Assembly: GCF_037975245.1 (NCBI RefSeq)
Contig: NC_092579.1
Location: 10,531,678 to 10,595,677, forward strand
Length of the DNA stretch: 64,000 bases
Direction: 5' to 3'
From: Apostichopus japonicus
Lineage: Eukaryota; Echinodermata; Holothuroidea; Aspidochirotida; Stichopodidae
Of this stretch, positions 36,800 through 46,490 are shown piece by piece. The notes beneath the pieces are model-generated. The model ran no database searches. It had not been told where the DNA came from and was given only the letters and a program-made list of their open reading frames with translations. The translations under genes and the position numbers were made by a program. Positions within the stretch are counted from its first letter, which is position 1; each line of letters begins with the position of its first letter.

Positions 36800-37015
36800 G
36801 CAGGTGCGTATCCAGGGGGGGGCGTTGGGGGCGCGCGCCCCCCGGGTAAGAAAAAGAGGAGAGAAAAAAAAAGAGAAGAAAAAAGGAAAAACGAGGGGAA
36901 AAAGAGGAGGAGGAGAGGAAGGAAGGGAAAAGAAAAAGAAGAAAGAGAGAAGAAGGAGAAAAGGAGGGAGTAAAAGAAAAACGCGAAGACACCGGGAAGA
37001 GAAAGAGGAACAGTG
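36800..37015. repeat. G-rich MITE end followed by purine tract
   Basis: CAGGTGCGTATCCAGG plus a GGGGGCGCGCGCCCCCC palindromic block, then about 170 bp of almost pure A and G (AGAAAAAGAGGAGAG). Confidence 0.8.
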
Positions 37016-37261
37016 AAATCATTACAGCGCTGAAGGGTAGCCAGTGACGGATCAATGATTTCGTTAAAGTGTGCCTCACCCTACCCCTTACACCGACAAC
37101 TCCATTTTTTTGACGTTTCCATTTTCCTCTCTCACTAATGATCTATATATATACTATATAACGTCTATCATAACGCGTCTGTAGAATTGTGCTATGAAAC
37201 TAACTGTGGCTGGTCTCGAACTCGACCGTGTCGTCGGGGTACATGACGCATTTTGGGATGG

Positions 37262-37576
37262 GGGCGGCCCCCCCCCCCATTCAGCATTTTTTTAAATGAT
37301 ATCGCTAAGTAATTTCAAAATAGAAAGTGCTTAGATGCAACTTACAAGGCCTGGGAAGTGTCATTTCCAGCGATCTGGGAGACATTTTCGGCCAAAATTT
37401 GCTTGTACGCTTCGCGCTAACAAATGGTCCTGGGTAGTGCCATTTCCAGCGATCTGGGAGGCATTTTCGGCCAAAATTTTCTTGTACGCTTCGCGCCAAC
37501 CTATGGTGACGCTACGCTTAGATAATTTGCCTACAGGCTTCGCTCCTCCCTTGGCAAATTCCTCGCTACGCGCCTG
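37262..37576 (-). mobile_element. MITE of the CAGGCGCG subfamily with internal duplication
   Basis: The outer end at 37564-37576 reads CGCTACGCGCCTG, mirror of 3819. The segment GTGCCATTTCCAGCGATCTGG through the start of the core is present twice (37355-37420 and 37434-37495). Confidence 0.7.
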
Positions 37577-37918
37577 TTCGAATTTGTAACGCAAACAGCA
37601 GATATCACATCATATCAGTGAGCATGAAAATGGCGTTCCAGGATGAAAATCCTCAAAACTGTCCGACTTGCCTGAAAAAATAAACAAAAATTTTCGCGTT
37701 CAACGTGTCAATGTCAATATCATATAAGCAAGCATCGGTTATTACATCGCATGCCATCATGTACCGTACGGTCCGTTAAAATTGTGCAGTATACCGCGGG
37801 ATGCTAATGTAAACAACGACATGTCTCATGTAGATGTATAAAAAGCATGGAGGTCCAATTATGTCAAAACTCTCTTTTACATTAGTAATGGCGAATTAGG
37901 GGCTGCACCCCCGCAGCG
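37577..37918. other. No gene seen
   Basis: AT-rich sequence. GCAAACAGCAGATATCACATC near 37590 also occurs inverted at about 9157-9185, so it is part of a dispersed repeat. Confidence 0.4.
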
Positions 37919-38294
37919 CAGTGGCGGAGCATCCATACGGTCAGGGGGCGGATGCTACCCCTGACGGACTCAAATGGACTGCTGGCGCCTTTTTCAGCTC
38001 TTTACCACTTTTTACTTATTCTACATTATTGACTTTTTTATTGCGCTCTCATCTACTTATTGACATTTGTCACATTTTCTTGGTGTCATTTGGCAATGAC
38101 ACCCTATTCTTCGTTTATCTGCAAATTAGCAAGGCCCTGAAAGGGTCATTTCCGGCGATCTAGGGAGTATCTTTACTCAAAATTTGTCTGTGCGCTACGC
38201 GCCAACCAGTGGTGGCGCTCCGCTTAGATAGTGTCGAAAGCGCCCCTACAGACCATTCTTGCTCCCCTGACCAAAACCCCTAGCTCCGCCACTG
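37919..38294 (-). mobile_element. hAT-type MITE with CAGTGGCGGAGC ends and core
   Basis: Ends CAGTGGCGGAGC and GCTCCGCCACTG. The core lies at 38191-38231 in reverse. It is collinear with the inverted 51146-51718, sharing CAAATGGACTGCTGGC, TTTTTATTGCGCTCTCATCT and CTTCGTTTATCTGCAAATT. Flanks do not match, so the target duplication is lost. Confidence 0.75.
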
Positions 38295-38429
38295 CCCTTA
38301 CTACACTCAAAAACGTCTTTGCGAGTACACTACGAGTAATAGCTACTCTCTTAAAACACCATCGAATATACAAATTACAATGTTTTTACAGACTTTTACG
38401 TGCAATCTGAGAAATTGCAGGCTTGAGAC

Positions 38430-38609
38430 CCATATTTTAGGGCTAGGTTTTCGCAGCATAAAACACTCGGGAAGTGCCGTTTCCGGCCATCTGGGGGTTT
38501 GAAAAAACCCAAAATTTTCTTGTACGCTCCGCGCCAACAGATGGTGGCGCTCCGCTTAGATAGTCTCCACACATTAGCCCCCCCAATAATTTTTTCGTTC
38601 CGCCGCGCC
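38430..38609 (-). mobile_element. Core-bearing MITE fragment
   Basis: Outer end TTCCGCCGCGCCTG at about 38596-38609; core at 38521-38563 in reverse. The other end was not located. Confidence 0.6.
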
Positions 38610-39031
38610 TGATTATGGGTATGTTTTGAAGTGAGTTTATTCACGAGAAATGTGAATTTTCAAATTCTGAACAAATTTGGGGCTTAAAACTTTGAAAAGT
38701 GGGGCTGACGGGTATTGTGGGCCGCGACGTAGAATCACCTACAAAAGCAAAGACCCACAGGACATGCGATCAGGTCGAAAATGACGTGTGCCGGGTTGAC
38801 AATCTTCATAAAGGTTATGGATGGAAAAAAAAAACTACTAGGATATACTTGGTTCTCAGGCCAAAAGTGTACATCTGGTTGGTCATTTGAAGCCCGAGAA
38901 GTGCCGTTTCCGGTGATCTGGGGGGTATCAAAACCAGAAATTTTCTTGTACGCTGCGCGCCAACCGATGGTGGCGTTCCGCTTAGATAGTAATTCGCGCC
39001 CCCCGGGTTAGAAAATCCTGGAAACGCGCCT
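38610..39031 (-). mobile_element. MITE copy, counterpart of 7976-8330
   Basis: Abuts the previous fragment. The outer end AAACGCGCCTG lies at 39021-39031; core at 38948-38990. It is collinear in reverse with 7976-8330 down to ATTATGGGTATG. Confidence 0.7.
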
Positions 39032-41480
39032 GCCATGTATACCTTTTTGTTTATATTGATGTAAGATACATAACCTGTCATATTTCAAAGCTAGAAGCCT
39101 TAAAGTGTTGAGATTTTTCTTCCTATCAGACCAACCTATGAGAGGTTATTGATTCCCCCCCCCCCTTACTCCCCTTGGCAGTAGTATACTGCATGATGTT
39201 GGTGCGAAGAAGAGTTTTGCCTGACCATTGCCTTTTCCAAACTTAAATGGTCGGGCTGTTGTTAGCATTATAAGAATGCTGTTGTAGGTGCAACTTTCCG
39301 AGTTTTCCCTGCGAAAACACTTGGGTATGGGGCAAAGTGGAAATGTTATAAATAAATCAGCCTCCCTAGAGAGATAGTCATGTTTTTTGTGGTAACATTA
39401 AACATGGACCCTCACACTTGCAAAGTCATTCACATCCAGTGTGGGCCATGACAGATAGGTGGGGGGGGCCCAGGGGAGACACACCCAAAATGTTCTGCTC
39501 AGTATCCCCGGGGGAGACACACCCAAAATGTTCTGCTCAGTATGTGCTGTAGACATGCTGACGGAGTTAGTGTGAAGGCTGGTTGCATGTGAGATAGTTG
39601 TCACAACATCAAATGATGTAGCATCACAGGCAATTGGGTTCATCTAATAATTTTCAATTATTTTATGCTAGAGAGCACCTTGACAAGATTTCAGTCCCTT
39701 CCGTAATAATAAAAATGTCAAGAATGTGGATTTTTATCCATCTGTCAATAATAGTTAATGAAATAAACAACCAAATACCATTATCAATTGAGACTTGAGT
39801 TTATTGAAATCACCAAGTACAGTCCTCTTGTTGCAATGTCACCAGATTAAAGTATTGCCTTTATTCACCACAAATATGCTTTGATATCACTTGAATAACA
39901 AAACAAATCACTGCTTTTTTCCAGCAACTAGATCGTAAGTAGAAATAAGCAAGCACAAAGCACACATACTAATTTACATATGAAACACAACCAGCTATGG
40001 TATTTCCAAGATACATTTGGCATAGCAAGGTACTGTCAACCAGAATGAAAACATTTCATGGTTCCTGCTGCTGCTCATTGATTAACAGGGAACACTCCAA
40101 GTATGTAATGATGAAGCAAGATCAATAATTGCCTTACAAAGCCACACCTCCTCATAAATACACACGTTATCAAATGTAACACACATCACCATGTGTAAGC
40201 TACCTATCAATAACACACTCACTTTTGATGGGACTGTGACTTATGGTTGTCTACTGTAGGTTTAACCGTTTAACCCTGTGACCTCATTAATATTCATGAT
40301 ATGAGCACCAAAATCAATATTTTTATCAACAAATTATGGACCACCCACCCACCCACCAAATATAGCATTGATCAATCATAGCCCTTGTTGAGTTATCGTG
40401 CATAAAAACTTAAGTGTCACACACATCACATATACACACACCCACACCGACCTGATTACAAAGGCTCCTTTGCCTTCAGCAAGGAACCAAAACTACAAAA
40501 TGCCGTACACAAAATGCACATAAATTTAAGTTAACTGTTGTTTTTGATCCAGGCACAATGCAACATGATATTTCTTGTTAATTAAACAAAGAGGTAATTG
40601 CATACTACCTTGACAGCAAGGAAATGTTAATTGACTGAAAAGACTGACTGAAACCACAGAATGCTTAACATACAATGGGTGGGTTCATTTACTGCAATGT
40701 TCAGAAAATAACATAATATGAACCCTGCTGAAGGATAACTATTTCATGCCACAAAAAATACCTTTTCACAGTGAAAAGAGCCTTTTTAGACTAAACAGAT
40801 CTGTCAATAAAGGAACAGAACATATATCACCTGTGATTTGCAAAGGGCATATTTCTATAGCGTTTTAATGTTGAGAATTGTTATTTATTTTAACATTGCT
40901 TACTAATTATTAGTCACTAGTATAAAATTCTTCTTGATTAACTGTATGATTAGGTGGCAGAAATATGATAATTATGATAGTAACTTGAGCAAATATACCT
41001 ACAAACCTTTTCTGCCACACCCCCTTTTTTTATCATCACTGAACAACCATTCTAACTGTTATTCTGCTTGCATACAGTGCTTTCTCAATTGACTTGAATT
41101 GTGATCAATCATAGTTATTTGGATCATTTGCTTGATCCTATGAAGTTTTACAGTACCTAAATGAGTAAACATCTAAGAATGTCTGCAAAGGTAAAATACT
41201 AACTGTATCCAGGGACAGTATTTAACTTATCACAATATGAGGTTCAACTGCATTATACCATACTGCAGCTTTAAACAACTACATACACATAAACCTGCAA
41301 AACCAAGAAATATGCCTCCTCCCAACCCATTGCCTTTTCAGGTATGCCTTCATTATTAGCAATCATGGCTGGTGAAAGACATAAAAATTGATAAAACTAG
41401 TAGAACATATAATTTTCAGTTATGTCCAGCCAAATCTGTCTCTATGTGATTACGGTCATGTCTTTCTGCTACTTCTGCAC
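39032..41480. other. Mostly gene-free; small tandem repeat and possible 3' UTR
   Basis: 39473-39543 holds two 38-bp units (GGGGAGACACACCC...CTCAGTAT). The right part could be the 3' UTR of the minus-strand exon chain; a minus-strand AATAAA is at 39800-39805. No other feature is supported. Confidence 0.35.
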
Positions 41481-41693
41481 TCATGAACCTTTCTCTATGA
41501 GGCTTCTTATGCCCTTCAGCACGTCTCTTGACATAAATAGAATGACAAGATCAAAGTTTCAACACATTATGCATGAAAATATGAGTGTGATGTCTGGTGT
41601 TTTGTGTAGAGTATTTGCCAGTTTTCCCCACTTTTGGCAAAAGTTTTGCAAACTGCCATAGGTGAAATTATTGAATTTCTTCTCATTCAATGT
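41481..41693 (-). pseudogene. Candidate terminal exon of minus-strand gene relic
   Basis: After an acceptor (GGCAAAATTTTCAG) the frame enters in phase 0 and reads TLNEKKFNNFTYGSLQNF, then KWGKLANTLHKTPDITLIFS. It hits TGA at 41561-41559 and continues in the same frame as NFDLVILFMSRDVLKGI...LIEKGS to a second stop at 41483-41481. The frame is the continuation of the exon at 41949-42105 if its GTAGTA donor is used. A TGA in an otherwise protein-like exon suggests decay. I do not recognise the family. Confidence 0.35.
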
Positions 41694-41948
41694 CTGAAAA
41701 TTTTGCCAACAGATGATTGAACGAACACCTGCTCAGTGACTAAACTGAGAGGATGAACATTTCTAGTTGCCAGAGGAATGCTTGTGGTTGCAATTTTTGT
41801 GACATTGCAGAGGAAATTGCATCCAACTTTCACAAAAATCCATCACAAAATGAGTTTCCAGAGCACTTAAACAACCATAGATAAATGTAATACCACACTC
41901 AAGTTGTGAAATTTTAACCCTAAATTTATATAGCTTTTTTAATACTAC

Positions 41949-42105
41949 TGATAAGTTACCAAGTGCTGTAAACTGGTCATATATACCAAAGATTGAGTGA
42001 TTTGCAAACCCTGACACTGGCATGTTGTATGATATGCTGCAGATTTCCTGTAAACAAGGCTCTACTTGATTCATAAATAAGTACTCAACCACATCGTGTG
42101 TCAAC
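41949..42105 (-). pseudogene. Candidate internal exon of minus-strand gene relic
   Basis: Strong acceptor (TATGTCTATTTCTTTCAG) and a moderate GTAGTA donor; an alternative GTAACT donor at 41959 would give phase 1. With one base from the upstream exon it reads R-LTHDVVEYLFMNQVEPCLQ, then YNMPVSGFANHSIFGIYDQF and TALGNLS, without stops. Only one of the three frames is open. The alpha-helical, Leu-rich look would suit a helical-repeat protein, but that is only an impression. Confidence 0.4.
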
Positions 42106-42326
42106 CTGAAAGAAATAGACATAATTTTTATAGAATTCATAAATACAAACTGTAAATGATGACATCCTAGGCTGCTAGCACAGATACATGTATGGTGAAC
42201 AAAATTACCACCTTGATGGTTATCTATTACATGTTAATACAACTAGGAAGCTAATTGTATTTTGCCAATTTTGAGCTGTCTACATAAACTTAATAGTTCA
42301 ATCTTTTGTCAAGCAATCCCACTTAC

Positions 42327-42448
42327 CTCAAACACAAGACTGCACGGTTTAAAGTTGGTAAAGGATGGCTAAGCCAAAGGCTGTCATACAGTCCCAGTGC
42401 TATGAGGGGCTTTCACACCACCCATTCAGTAGTTACTTCAAAAAGGTA
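42327..42448 (-). pseudogene. Candidate internal exon with in-frame TGA
   Basis: Excellent acceptor (TTATTCATCTTTCTGCAG) and a near-consensus donor (GAG|GTAAGT). All three frames have stops, but one reads YLFEVTTEWVV, TGA (42415-42413), then KPLIALGLYDSLWLSHPLP and TLNRAVLCLR, leaving phase 2. That phase fits the next exon exactly. Strong splice sites together with a stop argue for a recently inactivated gene, a sequence error or a TGG-to-TGA change. Confidence 0.4.
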
Positions 42449-42559
42449 CTGCAGAAAGATGAATAACAGATGGATAACAGCTAGATAGATTGACAGAGTG
42501 AAGATTCTGAGTCACAATAGTTCAAGTGGCATAGCTTGTTCGAGCTAAAAGTAACATTC

Positions 42560-43330
42560 CAATATGGGGGAGTCTTTCGAATATCCAGTTGCTCAGACTT
42601 ACACCAGTATTTTACATACACTGTGCTTGATCTCCATTAACCAGGTGCCACTCCATTAAATATGGAATAACAACATTTTGCTCCAGAGTCTCCGTTCATA
42701 CAATACCATGATGGCAACTTCCATAGACCAGTCATGGAACCATGCAAAATATTTTGTGTGTCTTTGAGTGCAGCTTAACTTTCCTTTCCAATGTTTCTGG
42801 TTGTGCTTCTATACTGCTAGTACTATCTTTTTTATCAGCATGTTAACGATCATTGACATCTTCTGCCAGGGTGTGTTGTCAGGAAACCATCTTTGGAAAG
42901 ATTAAGGCCAGACTGTATAGTCATGCTTTTGAATGACATATCAAGTTCTCATGGATCTCATGCTGATCACCTGTCACAATTTTATTAAAATAGCTCAACA
43001 CCTTGTCCAAACAAGGATCTCAATCACTGCAGTTTACAAAGTCATTACAAACTGAGGGCTTCCAATTTCATCCACGAAATACGTACAGTATAGCCTAGTG
43101 CTGAAGAACATGTGGAGTGAGTACTTGGTAATAATATTATATTTTTCAAAATTGCAGGCAATACGCTGCACATTGTTATACAGTGTACAAAGGACAAACA
43201 ATGGGGCATTAGACATATTGTGAATCGCCTTTGGGAAAGCACAACACCCCTCCCCTTGGATCCACCAGGACCAAGCTAAGTATTGATTAAGTATTAAAAT
43301 ACCAGAGTGAATTGCCGTGCATGACACTGG
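42560..43330 (-). pseudogene. Probable further decayed coding sequence of the same relic
   Basis: Minus-strand frames contain protein-like blocks interrupted by stops: DPCLDKVLSYFNKIVTG near 43010-42960, TLEQNVVIPYLMEWHLVNG near 42690-42630, and another frame reading FAWFHDWSMEVAIMVLYERR near 42745-42685. A perfect GTAAGT and a GTATGT donor lie near 42600-42620. Switching frames and several TGA codons suggest frameshifts and decay. Exon borders cannot be fixed by eye. Confidence 0.25.
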
Positions 43331-43400
43331 CAGTACAGTTTGCAGGCCTAAGTAAGGCTAACACAGTTACATTCCTAAAATACAGTTACGCCTAGTATAA

Positions 43401-44056
43401 CAACGTGAAAACAGTTTGTAGGAAAGAAAGTTTGGCCGTGTATCGCACTATAACAAAATTCTCCCACCTTATGAAGTATATTTTCAAATGATTTATACCA
43501 GAAGATTTAGTTTTGGGGTGTTTTAAGTCTTAAGTGTCCGAACTTCGAAGTCACCATGCTAGTAGTAGTATAGTCAGTATTGCGAAGTTCGCCATACTGC
43601 GAAGTTCGGGCACCCTAAGAAATACACGATTTTCACCATGAAAACCTACAGGAAGAGCCAAATTTCACCAAAAAGTACGAAGCTACAGTTATTTTCTCTC
43701 CAAAATGACCCGTGTGCAAGAAATTACTTACATATTTGTCAATAAAATGACGAAGATCTATGAAGTCTGTTATAATTACTGAAAGAGCAACAGCGCCACC
43801 AATTTTTACCAGCGCCACACTGTAGGTTGCGTGTCCGAACTTCGCAATACTCTAGCAAGAAATACCAGTTCCACAATCACGAAGAATTTTCTTGGAAAAC
43901 AACGTGAAAACAGTTTGCAGGAAAGAAAGTTTGGCCGTGTATCGTACTAAAACACAATTCTCCCACCATATGAAGTATATTTTCTGGTGATTTAGACCAG
44001 AAGATTTAGTTTTGGGGTGTTTTAAGTCTTAAGTGGCCGAACTTCGAAGTCACCAT
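43401..44056. repeat. Two direct ~155-bp repeats with GTCCGAACTTCG motifs
   Basis: 43401-43560 and 43900-44056 share AACGTGAAAACAGTTTG, GAAAGTTTGGCCGTGTATCG and TTTAGTTTTGGGGTGTTT. The motif CCGAACTTCG or its inverse CGAAGTTCGG recurs at about 43539, 43578, 43600, 43833 and 44037, with CGAAATTCGG near 44132. Confidence 0.75.
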
Positions 44057-45191
44057 CCTACTACCTGTAGTAGTAACTACAGTAGTTAATACTATGCCTA
44101 CCACTAGTTAGAGGTAGGCTATATCGAAATTCGGACTTCTCCATCACTTCCAAAGCGCCCGAACCGACCGCTCGCCATTTCTCTATTTCTATGCTCTTTC
44201 ACCTTGACTATACACGCTTGAAGTCGGGCTGGAAGTCGCCATTCTTCTCGTATACGCTTTGCACTTTGTTTACATCTATGGGCGCAGACATCTTGATTTG
44301 GGGTGCTTGGCAGCGATTGGCTGAAACCCCAAACCTTCTTTAAGATCTATTTTGATTGGTGCTAACATACTGTGACACCGTCACCCTCGTGTAAATGACA
44401 TTGAGAGGTAGCCATATTGTAACTCTGTTTGTTGATGATGGCGCTATTTCACAAGTACCATTACAACAGGGCTCTCCATACAAATACTTGTATCTTGGAA
44501 TTTCAGTAGAAAACTACCAATGATAGATCAAATGTTGCTGTTAATGTCGATCGTTGAGCGTTAGTTGTGTGTATTGTTTAGTTTACATAATCAGTAAAAG
44601 TAACTGGACTACCCCAGTTACCTTTGACCTGTACTACGTACACCGCAGTAACTCTGAACTGGCTTATTAAAAGTGTTTGGCATGGACGCTACCCCTCCCC
44701 ATTATGTGTTCAGTATAGCTCATGCATAAATATACACTGAAATTTCATACACATATGCTAGCATTTTTGCCAATTGAGCAGCTTTAGTCTTCTCGATAAT
44801 TAAAACAAAACAGGTTAAATTTTAACTCCTGTCAACGGTCGATGTGTACTAAGTGTTTCCTTTTTGTAATAAGGTAGGAAATATTGTCGGTCATTTACCT
44901 TTGTTTACACTTTAAGTAAAGGGATTGAGTTGGGTTCGCCAAAATTTCGTGGATTGCAACGGTCTTCGAAAAACCTCCGTCGTCGATCACTTTAGATGCT
45001 TCATATCACAGTATCTTGTGCACATAGGTTTTGAAGATTGAAGTTGTGTCACAATCTTCAATTAAGGTTAGTACTGTAGCATAGCTGAGTGAGAACAACT
45101 TACTTCTTTTTTTTAAGGAAAAGTCGCCCAGGAAAGACCCTGGGCGAGAAAACCAAACTACCAAACGACTGATCCCGCTTACAAAACTTAC
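44057..45191. other. No feature supported; likely first intron of the minus-strand gene
   Basis: Follows the GTAAGT donor of the exon at 45192. No further exon was found by eye. Confidence 0.35.
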
Positions 45192-45269
45192 TTGATGTAG
45201 TCTCTGGTAGTCAATGCAGCTGCTGTAACACATCAGTGTTGTACAAGGAACTTGCACATAGAGTTCCAT
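45192..45269 (-). CDS. Candidate first coding exon of minus-strand gene
   Basis: ATG at 45269 sits in a strong Kozak context (GAAGCCATGG). The frame reads MELYVQVPCTTLMCYSSC, then IDYQRLHQ (26 codons), and ends exactly at a consensus GTAAGT donor in phase 0. There is no signal peptide. Linking it to the downstream exons at 42448-41481 is an inference from strand and phase. An AGATATCT-array MITE sits about 260 bp upstream. Confidence 0.4.
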
Positions 45270-45533
45270 GGCTTCTTATTGAGCTTGTTAGCTGAAGCAT
45301 GCAGTCACTTGAGACTGAGTGAGAGTGCATTCAATGCTGCTTGAGTTAGGGTTATTGAATGTCATGTGAATTTCAATGTCACTACATATAGGTATACCGG
45401 AGACTCGCTGAAATTTTCATTTGCATAAATTTCATAATTCCCGCGATATCACCATTCGTTGCTATGTGGCTATAAATATGCAGCAGCCGCGCATGTGCGT
45501 GTTTGTGTATAAACTAAATGTAAACAGCTCGTG

Positions 45534-45850
45534 CGTATGGAAAGCCATTTTAACATTTAATCGGGATCTTCAGATATCTTAAATTGTTTCCTATTTTAGA
45601 TATCTAAAATTCTATTTCAGATATCTAAAATTAAATTCGAGATATCTTAAGTTTATTTCGAGATATCTTAAATTTTATTTCAGATATCTGAAATTGAATT
45701 CGAGATATATGAAATTGATTTTAAGATATCTGCAATTATTTGTAGATATCTTAAATAAATTTGAGATATCTGTAATTTAATTTGAGATTTCTGAAATTAT
45801 TTAGAGATATCTGAAATTCCTTATTAAATGTTAAAACGGCTTTCCATACG
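45534..45850. mobile_element. MITE built around an AGATATCT tandem array
   Basis: 28-bp inverted ends (CGTATGGAAAGCC, then TTTTAACATTTAAT) with one mismatch, at 45534-45561 and 45823-45850. Between them are about 12 units of 21-24 bp, each holding the palindrome AGATATCT followed by NAAATT. No target duplication is evident. Confidence 0.8.
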
Positions 45851-46490
45851 TGTGGATCACGAGTCACGAGTCACGAGCTGCTACTCTCCCTGCATATACA
45901 CAAACAAACGAAAGTGAAAGTGCGATTTGAGATTTGCATACGTCATCGAGCGCTAGTCTGCTTGACTTCAGGTACCTTCTACTTATATAGTATTACTATT
46001 AGCCTGCTAGGCTATAGGCTAGTACTTCGATTGTCGACTATAGAATTTGGACTTTGCCCTGTGGTTATCGACAAGTTAGTGTCTAAACTAGTGTTCAGAT
46101 GGTTATGATTTAACAGAAAATACCGAATATTTTTTTTAATAATCGTGCCGATTCCAATTATTTGAAAAAGAGAAGATATCCCGTTTAAACCAAATTGGCA
46201 ATAAAGTATGTGATACTGATACAGTAGAAGTAATTATTGTTGAAATGGGCTAAGAATAGTTACTCCAAATATCCATCTCAAAAAGTACCTCAGACAAACC
46301 ATCCATCTTCAATCTTTACCAAAGTGTAAATTTTAATTACATATTACTTGCATTCCGAAATTATTTTCAGTATTATTCCGTTTATGAACAAATAGAATTG
46401 TTACGAACTTGAAGTTAATTCCACATTCGTTACCATTTAACTCTATACAAGTTCAATTAGAAAACGTAAGCTTAGGCCAATCAAACTGAA
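45851..46490. other. No feature seen
   Basis: AT-rich. The 64-codon frame at 45914 has no support. Confidence 0.4.
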
